Source of the DNA: Hyphodiscus hymeniophilus
Lineage: Eukaryota > Ascomycota > Leotiomycetes > Helotiales > Hyphodiscaceae
Assembly (NCBI GenBank): GCA_016508695.1
Contig: VNKQ01000011.1
Span: forward strand, 1,302,001-1,366,000
Reading direction: 5' to 3'
DNA length: 64,000 nucleotides
The notes below the pieces were generated by a model, which was not told the DNA's origin, did no database searches, and saw nothing but the letters and a program-made list of their open reading frames with translations. Both the position numbers and the translations under genes were made by a program. Position 1 is the first letter of the stretch. Every line of letters begins with the position of its first letter. Below are positions 33,684 to 46,528 of this stretch, piece by piece.

Positions 33684-36600
33684 CTACATATTGTGTGTGC
33701 GTTTCTGATGCTTCTTATGCTCCCTGAAAATGCTGGAACTTGGTGCAAGTTCGTAATCAAAGTCCTGTGCCGGCTCAAAGTCCAGATCAACGCCATCCCG
33801 CATGAGCTCTGCCTGACTTGGCAGCGAAAGTCTAGAGAAATCAAGATCCAGTGTCATGTTTCTCTTGTGCAACGCGAGACTAGAGGATGTAACTTCTGGC
33901 AAACAAGGTAGCCGTGATCGCAGATTCTTAGTATAAGTCGTGAATTGTTGTTTGTCTTGCCACTCGGGCAGCAATGGCAAAAACGGATCCTCATGCTGAT
34001 GAGCGTCCCTCATAAATAGTCCCGTTTCCGCGTAATTCGGACCCTGGACAGCCCCTATCGCGGGTTCCGGGTGCATCGTAAGAAATCCCTCGTTTAAGTA
34101 CTCCTGCGCCATGTCGCGTGCAGTCTGCTCCTCGTCCTCTTCGAATTCTAGTCGGTAGCCGATTGGAGCTGGCGGCTCAGGGTGAGGTATTAGGACCTTG
34201 GGCCTCCTTACAAGGACGCCTGATGTTATATGAGCTTCAGAGTATCGAAGAGAGACTTCCGATCCTTTGGTCAAGATGGCAGAATTGCTTATCTCTGGAA
34301 AGCCATTGGGGGGTTTGACATGACATGTCTCTGTAGTCTCCTCTGAAATATCGCTGTAGTCGATCTCCACTAGATGTATCTTGCCGGTCGCATCGCCGAT
34401 GAGTAATTTCTGAAAATTCGCCGAGAAGGCACCCGCAGTAATCACGCCTGAGACTGACAAGACGGTCCGAACGAATGCGTGGCCCTTAGGTTTTCGGATG
34501 TCCCATGCTTTCACCTTGCCATCCGACGAACCCGTGTAAAATCGATCTACAGTTTTGCCCCATGCCGCAAATTTAACACCAGTATCCGCAATCTCGCGAG
34601 GAAGATCGTGAATTAGCTCATCAATGGATTCTGTAATACATTACTACACTTTCCGCGCAACGGGTTAAGAGCTACATACCACCATGACCAAGAGTATGAG
34701 TTGGCCGGTCGCCTTGCGCAGTATCCCACACGTATGTGATGCCGTCTGTGCAACTAGCCGTGACGTAGCACTCGTTCCAGCTATTAGGCCTAGATGATAT
34801 TAGCCTTATTGAGAACGAAAAGCGAGCAAAGAACTGACTTGAGGGTGAGCTCATTAATATCGAACGCTGGACAATCCAGGGCCTTGATCTGCTGGAAGAT
34901 TCCAGTTTCGTTCTGTGCGAAGAGGCGGACTTGGGTTCTGGTTTCACGCTCAAAATTTCCACACGGGGAGGTAGCAGCAAGGAAAATAGGCTGAGTCGGG
35001 TGCCACAAGACCTCGAAGATGTTTTGCGTTCGTGTTGATGCAATAGTGATTCGTTCGCCGGTGTCAACGTTCCAAAGACATAGCTCACCAGTATTCCTCT
35101 TCTCTTCCGGAATATCGACATCCTGGCCGGTCATACTGCGCGGCGAATAGCCAACAAGCAGGAAGTCTGCTACGCCCGGAGCCTTTCCCCATTGAATCGT
35201 GGCAGGAAAGTAAGCCCAGTTGACTTTGCTTCGAAGTTCCTGTGCTTGTTCCAAAGCTTTCTCACCACAATAGGTATCGTAAGAAGTCCGACTTATAGCA
35301 TCTTCATCGAATTTGTAAACCCGGATTGCATTGCTGGAAACGTCGGATGCTGTTGCCACTCGTTCATGGTAGGTCGAGGTGACGACAAAGTTGACTGTCC
35401 CATCATGTAGCCAGCTACCACAAAGTTCCATCGAAGATCCGTCCTTAGCGACACGCCATACCTTTACGGTGTGGTCAAAGCTTGCTGTGAAGGTAAATCC
35501 ATTGATCTCGCAATGTGATGAAGAGACCACGGACGTATACAACCACGGATCCTGAGTTTGGCGCATAGAATCTAGAGCGTTTTCTGCATTATCCGCACTG
35601 GCGATTACTGGACGAACGATACGGTGGTCTGCAATTGATCTTAGAGTACCTAATATAGATGATCCAACGGCTAAATTACCGGGCTTATTGTATTGCATGT
35701 TGTGAAGATCAGAATGAGCAGTCGCACCACAGACAAAAGCGAATTCACTGGTCCAACTAAGGGTTGAAACGTCGCCGCAGAAGTCGGTCCATTCGTTCTT
35801 AGCAATGAGGGAGTCTTCAAGATGACTCGTAATTTTGACTTGGAAAGGTTGTTGTCCACGTTGTACTCGCATCGGCGCCATGCCATACATTTCGCGCTGT
35901 CGGAGAAGTGACGAGATTGGAGGCTTCCGAGGAGTCTTTCGACGTCGCGAAGAGCTCTCAATTCGAGCAAATCCAGGCACAGCAGCCACATTTCCTTCAA
36001 CAGCATCAAGCAAGAAAGCTTTGATACTAGCCATATCACGAGTCTGTAAGAGCTTTCGGCCAGCCTCTTGGCCAGGCGCACTTACTATTCCTTGGAAGAC
36101 CGACATCACTCGGGGGATGATGCTTACTTGGCCGCTCATAAGGCTGATCATCTGGCCTCTTAAATCTTCGCTCATGGATACGTCATATCCCGTAATCCCT
36201 TGAATCATTTCGCGAACGTATTCAAGCTCACGTGAATCAAAATCGACGTGGTAGATAGACTGTGATAAAGAGTCCCTTTCCGTCTTTGACAGAAGTCCAC
36301 GATATTTCGCTGATATCTCCAAGCCACGTTGAACATTCTCTCGGTCGCGAAAGCCTATGTAGGGACGAGAAATACCCGCTTTCAGGTATCTTACACAGTC
36401 TAACGTTAGTGGCGGCCGCGAATTTTGTGTATTTTTTGAGTGTTTGGATCCAGATTTCTGGCGTACGGACTGGGTTTCCGTTGGATTCTGAGGAGCAACT
36501 GGCTTATGCTGGAATAACCTCAATCCACTCATTTCAACCAATGGATTGGGAAGCTCGTGTCCCGTCCAGATCGCTACTTGCTTTGATCTGGTTAAGCGCT

Positions 36601-38106
36601 TTGTATCGACAATTATAGGCTGGTCGAGATCCATGGGGCTGGGCGCATCAGGAACATCAATACTAAAGGAAGTGGTTGGGGATGAAGAGGACATCCGAGA
36701 TGCTTGACGAGTAGATATTCGTTCTGCTCGAGAAGATACTTCGAAAGTCTCTGCCTCACTACTGGAGCGACTCGAAAGCGATATGGTTGTGTCTTGTGGT
36801 AACGGAGGGGAGAATTTCAAAGATTCTGAGCCTATGCCATACAATATCTCCGAAGCATATTGGTGAACCAAAGTTTGAGCTTTGGAAGACAATTCTGACT
36901 GGTATGCTCGTGTTATTTTCCGTCCATTTGCAATAAGGTGTTTGGCAAAACCATCATCTTCCACCAATTCCCTTGTGACCTAAAGATCCCTCAGTTATAG
37001 CAACAGAGCGAGCAAACAGTACTTTACGGTGGTAAAGTCAAGGCGTGGACAGACCTACGCTTCCTTGTCGAAGACGTGGACCTACCAAGGGCTAATGTAA
37101 TAGATGGGAAACTTACTCGTGATCCTATCCTTTTACGGGCTTCTTTGCTTAAACTCGAGCGGTATTCAGCCAGTGGAGCTTCGACATGAACAAACACTTG
37201 ATTGAGTATGATGTCATAGGCTTCGGATTCTTCTTCAGGCGTACTGGCAGCATAATAGAGCACATTTTGTTGATTGTGTACCACACTGTTCAACGGACTT
37301 CGCAGCTTATCGGCTTGAAGTCGATCCGCCTTGGAGACTCTGCGCTGGAGTCCACCAGATTTGCTACTGACTGACGACAGACTTGGAGATCGTGGTTCTT
37401 TTTGAGGGAAACCATTCAGCTGGTTGAGGTGATGCGGTTCGACCTGCCTCAGCTTGTTCTTGATTGGAGGAAGTATGGGCGCGGGTCTAGAGGAATTCCG
37501 TCGGGCTTCAACTACCCCCGAGGGTTTCAGAAATGGGGATGTGACAGGAAGAATACGAGCTGGCACCGATGCGGGATTGTGGTGTTGTGGAATTCCACCA
37601 TATGTCTTGCGCCTTTTCGCTGGGGGGTCCTCTGAGGGAAGTCGATCTACGGCTGTAATGATAGTCCTGGTAGGGAACCACTGCTCTGTAGATCTCCGGC
37701 TGGTGGATACTTGGGATTGTGTCTGCGATTGTTTGTCAAGTCCTCCAGCTGTCGACGCACGAGTATTGGAGCCGGGTTCATGGTTACCATCTTGTGTCTC
37801 TTTCTTTCGGCCGTCCTGGGTAGTCTTAGACGTTCTGGGGTCCAGCAAGCCATGATTCGAAGGTGGTACGTCCTGCGCTACAATGTTCGCACAGGCTTGA
37901 AAGGGTTCATTCGAGGCCGTTCGATATTTCTCTGCATCTTCGTCGTCACTGTGAGTGAGATCGATGCAAAGCGTTGGCTGGGGACTACGCGTTGTCAGTA
38001 TTGTGGCACGGGCGACCGCGTTGTAAAGAGTTCTTACGGCATTCTCGCCGTATTTTGCGCAGCCAATACCACTAATCGGGCCAAGCAAAGCACACAACTG
38101 GTGCAT
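33684..38106 (-). CDS. Large WD40-repeat protein, candidate CUL4-DDB1 substrate receptor
   Basis: Four exons: complement(33684..34630, 34680..34789, 34839..36979, 37117..38106), 1395 aa. Residues 1-360 are disordered. Residues 46-57 (LCIDLTHSDDED) match a SUMO-interacting motif: a hydrophobic core followed by acidic residues. A helical middle part (for example PYIGFRDRENVQRGLEIS) follows. The C-terminal half has WD-type blades: FTFTASFDHTVKVWRV, ELCLWNVDTGERITI, VTASCTDGITYVWDTAQ and FYTGSSDGKVKAWDIRKPKG. The last matches the WDxR/DWD box that DDB1-binding receptors carry. Size and layout recall Neurospora DIM-8/S. pombe Raf1, WD40 partners of the CUL4 H3K9-methylation complex, but that is inference without alignment; other large WD40 proteins are possible. 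The start at 38106 is the first ATG of the open frame. Confidence 0.7.
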
Positions 38107-38880
38107 GACAGGTAGAATGAGAAGCGTAAAAGCAATAGTAAAGACCGTTGCGTTGTGTTCAAACAGACCTTCCTCCTTTCGCGATTCCAGATGCGTCGCT
38201 GTTGGTCGAACAAGGCTCGCTTAGTAAGCTTTGACAAAGACGGTTTTAGAATAATTAGGTACCTTAGGTGTGCTAAGGTGTTCAAGAGGTATAACTGCTT
38301 ATGAAGAAGTTTAATGTTTTGGAGACCTCTTTGACGAAGAAACGCATGCTTCACTTTTAGATGCGGTCACAGAAACAACAAGTGAATTGTTACCGAAACC
38401 TACAGGCAAATTACCCTATGAACGACTTATTTGGAGCACGGTGCGTGTAATAATAATTTTGCTCTTGTACAAATAAACATCTACCTAGGATGCAATTCTG
38501 GGTCTGGAACTATATAAATACGGTCTTTTTTGCTTTACTTGTTGAATCAAGTATAGAACTTTACAAGACTTTACAATCTAGTTGTACTACGCAATAATGT
38601 TGCTTCTTAATTTGACTATTACATTTAGTGTCTAGCTGAATGTTGGTCAAGCCTGGAAGTAAAACTAGGCATGCGGCACAAAATAAGTTCATGTTCATAT
38701 TTAATGGTCTAGGCTTAATATACAGCGAAGTTATGTCTGGCGTCGTATTAGCCAATCCTTGAAAATTCCTTTGTTCAGGTAAAAACAAAGACAGCTCTCA
38801 CACTTCAAGTTAATGCTTGCTCGCCTGTACGGCATAAGCCCCTAGCACTTATGCCCTTATATTTCAGAGTTCTCTAGCAT
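38107..38880. other. Intergenic region, AT-rich, no supported gene
   Basis: Lies upstream of the WD40 gene and downstream of the ABM-fold gene. Notably AT-rich (38440-38720) compared with its surroundings. No feature recognised. Confidence 0.4.
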
Positions 38881-39506
38881 TCAAAGAGGTACCTCGACAT
38901 CCTTGCTTGTGTCTAATTCTTCGTGTCTGCGAAGGTCCATAGCTCTATCGAGGAGAGGTTTAACGTAAGGATCAAAGGTCTTCCTATGAAAAGACTTAGT
39001 TTTATTCACAAGAAAGCTGTAGAGACGTCGAGAGGAGGACGTACCACTAGATGATCAAGAAGTCAGTACATTCCTATTCGAGCGTAATCTAGGATGCCAA
39101 CGGAGGAATGCGTGCACTGTGGAAGAACATCGGGAGTAAATCGAGTACATGGCAGCAGGAGGAGCAGTCGAAACAAGAAGTAAAAGTTAGTTTGAGCTGA
39201 TTATCCTTACATAAGGGTTCTCGAGATGGTACTTCTGACTCTGTGTAAAGGTCAGCATTCGACGGCCGCATTGGACTGCTTGTACCTCGCGATGGTACTG
39301 GGAAAGGTTTGACGCACACTCTCCTGCTCGAAACGCTCTACAATTGTGAACGCACGCGGATCATGGACATCTTGCATAACGATCCAGTCCACTGTCTCCT
39401 TGTCCTTGCGGTAGACTCTCGCAGCATCGATCAATTTGGCTTTGATGCGGTCAATGGAGTCGGGCTTGTCGTTGGCATAAAGATGGACGGTGAGAGTGTA
39501 GACCAT
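38881..39506 (-). CDS. Antibiotic-biosynthesis-monooxygenase (ABM) fold protein; gene model needs a 2-nt exon
   Basis: Small dimeric alpha-beta-barrel protein, 107 aa, usually described as ABM-domain or stress-responsive A/B-barrel. Exons: complement(38881..38983, 39045..39046, 39211..39240, 39318..39506), 324 nt. Exon 1 gives MVYTLTVHLYAND and DWIVMQDVHDPRAFTIV; exon 2 is SQKYHLENPY; the last exon gives KTFDPYVKPLLDRAMDLRR to the stop. Family members that I recall read ENPYWKTFDPYV here. The Trp codon needs the two bases TG at 39045-39046, flanked by an excellent acceptor (ATCATCTAG) and donor (GTACGT). Without that microexon the last exon is out of frame, or the protein ends early at 18 foreign residues. 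No other donor/acceptor pair in the interval restores the phase. Confidence 0.75.
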
Positions 39507-39869
39507 TTTAAAGGCTGGTTCGTTTGATTGATAGACCTAATTGAATATTGTTGATGCTTGTCTCGACTTTCGCTGTCTACAGGTTGAAAATCCGAGAAGG
39601 ATTGACGAAGGATCCGTAGTGGGGAAATGATAGCAGTAGAGTACAGTATCTATCGGCTTGAGTTTAGGGGCCAATCAAATACCTGAAGGCAAGTCGCAGC
39701 TCTCAGCCTCGCGGAAAACCTCGCGAGGCAGCGACAACCCAAGATTTTCAATCCAATATTACTATTGAAAATCTACGATAATCCAATACCTTTACTCTTC
39801 AAACAATATGTCACAGTCCCCAATCCATCCACCTTATCGCATACATACCCTTGGTTGAAGTCTGGCAAG
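39507..39869. other. Divergent promoter region (ABM protein / DCAF4-like)
   Basis: 363 bp spacer containing both promoters. An upstream ATG at 39808 opens only a 16-codon frame (possible uORF of the DCAF4-like gene). Confidence 0.35.
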
Positions 39870-41701
39870 ATGAGCTATGTAGGAGAGATTCCGGGCATGT
39901 ATTGGGGTAATTATCCACAGCCTTCTTCCCATCCTCTGCTCTTCATCCGTAATAACATACCTGTAGATGCAACACAGGGCAGATATTTCTCGGTGAACAG
40001 GTTTGCCGCTGCCGAAGCGGCCTATTCTCCCCAAGACATCAAGAGACGCAAGTTAAATGATGAGAGGACGACGCGCATCGCAAATGACACTGCTCGACAG
40101 AAAGGACGAATCCGAAAACGAATCCTCGATCCCCTTACGAGCGGACTTTTGGTACGAGAATATGGTGTAGGACGTTTAGATGGCTCACAAGTCTTTGCTC
40201 ATGGGCTCGTTACTCAGAGTTATTGCGGGACACCATGGTGCGTTCCGTTCGACTACATCTTTGCGCTTCAGCGTAGAGCGGATTTGGGTCCATCGGTGAT
40301 AGATATGTTGACGTGTGAGTTGGACTCCATTTCGCCAAGATGGAATGAATGAATGAATGGGCCCTTGTGTTTTAGACCATACTAATTGTCCGTCTCACAG
40401 ATTCTGACGGCAAACTTGCATTGGAAAGAACCACCGCAGCTTCGAGCGATCAGAATGAGAAATCGCACCGTAGGAAGGAAGAAATTGACTGGGGCTTCGG
40501 CAGCCCAACATCAGTCAGCGTCCATGAAGCGGAGCATAAATTCGTGGCTACGTATTTGTCTGGATCGCTCGATAGGGGCATTACAGTATTGCCTGCAATG
40601 TCGCTGGAAGGTGAAAACAGTAGTCAGTGCTGATCATTGAGTCCACTCCAGCAATTCAGACGTGCTAATGATTGTTCTCAGTGCCTTTTATATCGACAGG
40701 CCCGGGCCACTCACGCGGCAAGGAAGTTGACGTTCTTTCATCCACTGCAGCGCCCGAAAGTTCATCCTCACTCTTTGTCATCGGAACAAGCAAGGGAGTT
40801 TTGACACTCGACAAGCAGAGTCTCGATACCCACTGGCTCCGTCGTAACCTCATTCCATCAGACGATGTTTTTGCTCTAGAATTCTTGCCAAACAATCCTA
40901 CGATCCTTATGTCAGGTGGGCGTAATGGTATCATCAACATCACAGATCTTCGAATCTCCGGTTTGAGCGGAGCGGATACTATCAAACATGAAAGTTGCAT
41001 CACGCATATCAAGTCACTCGATATCCACCGCTTGGTTGTCGCTGGTCTCGATTCAAGTCTCTGTCAATACGACTTACGCTTCCGCAAAGGTCCTGAACGC
41101 ACACGGTCCATTCTTGAATACCCAGATTACCAGAATACGGCTACCATACGAATTGGATTTGACGTGGATATCGAGAGCGGTGTCATCGCTGCGGCTCAAG
41201 AACATGATATTTCGCACCTGCCAATCCAACTATATTCCATTCATGGTACGTCATTTCTTTCGCTCTTTGCTTGTACGATAGATCCGAAAGTGAAGGGCGC
41301 AGTTATGAATACACGCGGGTCTGCTGCCCTGCTCTCGAGACAGCCCCCCGGAATCTGAGATTCCTTCGAAACTTCAGCAAATAGATACATGCTCATAATT
41401 TGTAATAGGTGGACAGATGTTGGATTCCGATGCTTCTAACGTCGGTCGAGAATGGCACAATACTCACTCCTATAACCGCAGTTTTGCAAATGGATGGAAA
41501 GCGCCGTGGAGGGTTGACCCACACTCAACGTCCTCACCTGGCCGAATGATTCAGAATGATGAGGTCGTTAGATGTGTCAGGTTCCTCCAAGACGTAGAGG
41601 GTGGAATGAAGAGCCTGTACATAGCAGGAGATATAATTACGAAGTATGGGTGGGGCCCAAGGGAGGAGCTACCGACATACTTTTACTCCAGTCAGGATTG
41701 A
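39870..41701 (+). CDS. DCAF4-like (WDR21-type) WD40 protein
   Basis: Five exons: 39870..39906, 39967..40314, 40401..40622, 40682..41245, 41409..41701, totalling 1464 nt (487 aa). The N-terminus reads EIPGMYWDATQGRYFSV after splicing, resembling the PG-F/Y-Y-D-x-x-x-x-RYF signature that opens DCAF4/WDR21 proteins, followed by a basic YSPQDIKRRKL. WD-like blades: FVATYLSGSLDRGITVLP, SSLFVIGTSKGVLTLD, VFALEFLPNNPTILMSGGRN, and LVVAGLDSSLCQYDLRFRKG. The C-terminus carries SLYIAGDIITKYGW. DYDLR-like endings (here QYDLRFR) fit a WDxR-type DDB1 contact. The first intron (39907-39966, 60 nt) is a stop-free multiple of three. DCAF4 proteins are CUL4-DDB1 substrate receptors in animals; the fungal role is inferred. 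Confidence 0.72.
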
Positions 41702-43154
41702 TGCGTTCTGTCGAACCAAGTTCGAGGCGGTTATGGTATTGATTATTGGATAGCCTTTGCGATGTTGAATTAGTACACAATTGATAGGAATCATGAGTTG
41801 CCTTGAATTCCCTGTCTATATTTACATCGAGGCAGTTTTTCGCAGCATGTTCGAAACCTGAAAATGCTGGAACTCCAGCATTCGTACCGAGAGAAGCCGT
41901 CTCCGTCCCACCAGAAATCCGTCGGTCGTGAGGTCCAATGAAGGATCCACTACTTTTGCATCCAACTACCAAGCAAAACGACTTATGGGGAGCCTCATGG
42001 GAATTAGACAACGGCAAGAGGTAGAATGCGGTGACCCTTTGGCAAAGTTCTGACAGACTACGGCAGGCAGTTACTGTACACTAGGTTTGTGCACTCCATG
42101 ACTGCGAGCGGTTCCCATTCCTGCAAATGCTCCAGATGTTGAGTTTCCAAACGATTATTGGCGAGTTTCCTAAGTCGTTCTTTGCGTGGCGAGATGTTAA
42201 GTTGGGATTTGGTTGTGGTGTTTGAAGCATGTCAAGCTTTGTTCGATAGGAAACAAATCTATTGGCATGATTGAGACTTTATATTTAGTCGCTGCTTATT
42301 GTTTTGGATCACAGTGTAAGTTTGGAGAGACACATTATGCGGATATTGTTTGATGATCACTTTCAGGAGTACGAATGAATCAGAAATGAAACGAACCCAG
42401 GAAAAAAAAAGAAAGATCAAGTAAAAGAGATGGTGCGAATCGTGAATTGATGCAAATCATGCCTCCCATTAGTAATAAACAATATCGTTGATGTAGGGCT
42501 CAAGATAAATTATTAGTATCTGGGTTATAATTTTTTTGTCGTAGATTGGTGGCAGCTGAACGGCTATATAGACCCAGCAGGCCCAACAAATACAGCTTCT
42601 TGTCTCACGGCTGAACACAGGTCACTGACATCACTATCGAGCAGGAAATTCATTGAGAACTATCGAATTGACATTCCTAAATGGACTAGACTAAAGAGCG
42701 CCTGCAGGAGTTCATCCTGGCTGGCTCCCCAAATGCAAATTTTGTGACGAAAAGCAAAGTGATGTACATCGATCCGAACCTGAGAGAAGCTCAGAGAATC
42801 GGAATTCGGATGACTGTGAAAATATCTGATCGAACGCCTGCTCAAATCTCGGGATTCAAGATCCTGGTGAGCGCCATTAAGTTGGGGAAAAAGGGTGTGA
42901 CAGCCGATGTGGTATCCTTGGCATCACTACCGCCAGAACTCCATGATATGCATGAACGCCGTATTTAGGAAAAGTTGTATTATCGTGAGGTATGCCGATC
43001 GAGTGGTCGGATGGATATGACGAGTAAGTGGTCGAATTGCTCAAATTGGATGACCGATTAAGGCGAGTCCCATCCGAGCGATGAGTTGGAGAAGGAGGCT
43101 GTGTTTGTGCCGAGTACGTGGTCAAACCATTGACATCAATTAAATTTAGATCCC
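41702..43154. other. Convergent spacer, 1.45 kb, no supported gene
   Basis: Contains 3' regions of the DCAF4-like and Seb1-like genes. A 75-codon plus-strand open frame at 42744-42968 has no family signature. A poly-A run is at about 42400-42413 and AT-rich sequence at 42480-42545. Confidence 0.4.
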
Positions 43155-45805
43155 TCAAGACCGATGACCTGGTGGGGGAGGTTGTGTCTGTGCCGAGGCA
43201 AGGAAGTTTGGAAAGCCAGGTGGGGGGATGAAAGGCATTCCGTTCGGTAGAGTAGCAAACTTGAATCCGGGAGGCATGGAGAATGGTGGAACCGCGGGCA
43301 TAGAAGGAAGACCAGAGTCTCGGGGCTCAGTCTTTAGGCGTTGCTCGCTCCTGCCAGGGTTTCGATCATTGCGCTCATCACCCCGTCGTCTGTCCCGTCG
43401 CTCTTCATCGCTGCCTCGTCCAAAGCGTGGAGGGCGTTCATCTTCCTCGCGATCTCGACTTGACTTCGGTCCATTATTGCCACCCTTATCGGTTTGCATG
43501 CGGCGACTGATAGCCTTTGAAGAAACGCCTTGACCGATTTCGATGTCAGGCTCTTCGACAACCATACCAGCTTCGATAGGCTTTCCTCCACTACCACCAA
43601 ACTCTGCAGTCAACATCCATTTACGATCTGCATCTGTGAGCTTGCTGATTGGGATAATGCTGACACCGGTCTGGTAGTCGCTGCAGTCACGAGGTCCAAA
43701 CCCGACTCCCCACCTGGTCTGATTGAAGTTAGCACTTTTTCTAAGACAGAGTGGTATGCTTGCTGGTCGGACTTACTCTTAATGATGAGTCCGGGGTTCT
43801 GTTCTTCTCCATTGCCTCTTTGGCCGAGACCGCATCGTTGCGGCTAATCATCTTCACGAAAGCATGGCGTTTGTCTTTGTTGACAATGCAAGTTTGGACT
43901 TTACCAAAACGTTCGAAAGTAGTTCTCAATTCTTGTTCCGAGCAGCTGAGAGAGTTAGTAGAGTTTGAACGAGATGGGGCTTCGGACTTACGTGACGCCT
44001 CCCACAAACAAGGTTCGGCTGAGAACTGTACTTTGTCAGCAAGATACGAAAATGTGGGAAAGTACTTTGAATAAAGTACCTTTGATGTTGTTTTTGCCAA
44101 GGGACTGCTCATGACCTATCCATTTTTCTCCGCCTCCGAAAGATCTTGGTGGGGTTGGGCTGCGGCCACGACGGGGAGGGCTACGTTGGCGATACTCGTT
44201 TCCGCGGCCTCGGTGATCATCACCTCCACGGTTTCTACCAGGAGAATCTCTGTCATATTCATAATTGGGGCCATCATGACGGCGAGGAGGAGAATCACGA
44301 GCAGTCCATCCACGAGGGGGAGATCGGGAACGAGACCGACGACGGAATCGATCTGGCGATCTAAAGTTCTCAGGTCCCTTACGGTCACGATCACGTGATT
44401 CGTCTTCTTGCTTCACCCATCCATTTTGACCATTCTGAGAAGTCTGATTCTGATTCTGAACGGGATACTGCGAAACAGGAGCAGGAGAAAATCCGCCAAC
44501 GCCCATCTGTCCATATCCTTGGCTATTCATAGCAGCAAGGACAGCTGGAATATTATCATCCGTGATGCCCTGCTCCTTGAGCATCTTGATAACCATCAAC
44601 TGTGCTTGAAAGGTTGGATCAAGAACGGCAGGTGGAGGGACTGGCGGGAGACTTGCAAATACATTTGTATTACTGGGATAGCTCTGAGCAGTATGGTTCG
44701 GTGCTTGAGTTTGTGGTGCAAAGGTGGCCGCTGATGCTGGCACGTTTACTGGCTGAGGAATATGTGGGAACTGCAGAGTCTGCTGCTGATGCAAACCTGT
44801 AGATTGTAGAGCAGCATTAGTCTGACCATTTGATACTTTGAATGAACTATCTTGGCCCAGCGTATTGGAAGCCGATGGGGCAGCAGAGATGTTTTGACGA
44901 GCCATGGAGGCGAGAGCAGCCAAAATCGATGAAGTGTCAGGCGCAGTCGCAGCTGGAGCTGCATTTGACTGCTGCAGGCCTAGTGTTCTACGTATATCTG
45001 ATGGAGGACTTCCGGGTGGCGTAGTGGAATGAACTGAAAGAAGTGGATATAAGTTAGAAGACGCTCGAGATTTGGAGAACGGACGCAGGGTATAGGCATT
45101 CTTACTTTGCGATGAAGCACTCAACTTCTCCTTGAAGGGTGTGAGCATTTGCAGGGGAAAGGTTGCGCCTTTCTCCCAGATATCAACGAGTTTTCTTATT
45201 TTCTCCTACAAGGAAAGAAGTTTCAAGGTAAGTATGCGTTCATACAAGGAAATGATGATGGACAACGAAAGCTCTCTAATCAAGTTCGGTGGAATATTTC
45301 GTGACATGTCGTCACGAGAACACATGAGGAGCTCTTCATCGTAATGCTGGGATTAATCAAGCTCAAGCCTTTGGGGCGTACCTTTTGATCATCAGGGGCT
45401 GATGCGATTATGTCGTTCATCAAGACGGGCAGCAATTCCTTTACTCTATGAACACCAGCAGCGAAAGTTCCATCCTCGGCAGCACTGCTTATGGCTTGTC
45501 CAGCAAGTTTGGCCTGCTCGGTCCATTTTCGAGTTACAGAGTCTACGACGTAGAGTACGCCAAGTTTGTGGGTTGCAGGTGTCTTCTTGAAATGGGTGTA
45601 CAGTTTTTGGATGAGGACTGACTCGGACTGCGAAAGGGAAATATTAGCCTGGTACAGCTCCATGAGGGGTAGATGTGCAGCATACCTGAATGTTCGAGGT
45701 GCAAAGCGCCGTGATACTTGCAATGCGTGATCCAGAGACTCCTGGAGGCTTCAATGATAGCATGCCTTGCAGGCCAGCTTCAAGATCTGCTACCGGCGAA
45801 GACAT
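43155..45805 (-). CDS. seb1: Nrd1/Seb1-type RNA-binding protein (CID + RRM)
   Basis: RNA polymerase II CTD-interacting RNA-binding factor for transcription termination and RNA processing in the nucleus. Seven exons: complement(43155..43718, 43777..43945, 43992..44025, 44080..45033, 45106..45205, 45382..45627, 45686..45805), 2187 nt, 728 aa. The N-terminal CID spans roughly residues 1-155 (KTPATHKLGVLYVVDSVTRKW and EKIRKLVDIWEKGATFP). A Pro/Gln-rich linker follows, then an Arg/Ser-rich block (FRRRSRSRSPPRGW). The RRM has RNP2-like RTLFVGGVT and RNP1-like KRHAFVKMISR. RWGVGFGPRDCSDYQTG is the Nrd1-specific extension after the RRM. The tail is basic/charged and then Pro-rich (MPAVPPFSMPPGFKF). 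A 34-nt exon lies within the RRM. All phases agree. Confidence 0.93.
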
Positions 45806-46528
45806 GATGAGATGGTGAAGAGATGCAACCACAGGGAAGCTTAGTTCAATCAAAAGCGAGCTCGTGTGAAGACGAGGAGGGGCCGAAGGTCTACTTTCTA
45901 TGCCCTGCAATTCACCTCGATGAACGAACACGGGGTTACGATGAAGGTGAAGTCCTGACTATGGCGATTACGATGTGCGACCGTCATGCAATGACTGGAG
46001 CTGAAAGAACCCCTGCCACAAGTCGGAGGTCGTGAAAGCAGATATAGCTGCTAATCGTGACTCCTGCAGAGGGGATGGTATATTCCTGGTTAGTTTCAAT
46101 ATCAAAGAAGGGTTCTGCGCTTTGTCGGGAGAGGTTGGAAGAAGAGAGGTTGGCGTTGTTGCAAAACTCAGGATGACCTAAAGGTGTCACGGCGCTAACG
46201 GTATCGCCTAACTTGCAGCACGTGACCGTCTTGTTGAAATTCACTGCTGGTCTCGAAGTCCATAATGGATGGGTATGGACAAGAACTCGACGGATATATT
46301 AATTATATACTTAAGCGTGAATTTCACCCTTCATGCTCATCAAAGCTTCATATTAAACTCCCAATCTTTGATTGGGGACCGAGGACCCAAAACCCAGTTA
46401 TCCGTTGGGCTGTCTGTCCCGCTGTCCGGTGATCCACTTCGGGTTGCGCAACTTTTACTGTCCTGCCGTAATCTTTCTTCCTGATCCTACCAACATTTCC
46501 TCTCTCTCCTACAACTCCATCAAACACA
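45806..46528. other. Divergent promoter region (Seb1-like / citrate synthase)
   Basis: 723 bp containing both promoters. No supported gene or named motif. Confidence 0.4.

Noticed and set aside
38984..39210. Stwintron (nested intron) explanation for the ABM gene gap
   Set aside because: Removal of a nested intron pair leaves no bases, but the frame and Trp codon need exactly two extra bases; a microexon fits better.
42744..42968. 75-codon plus-strand open frame between the DCAF4-like and Seb1-like genes
   Set aside because: No family signature, no neighbouring exon, and it lies in the 3' spacer of two convergent genes.
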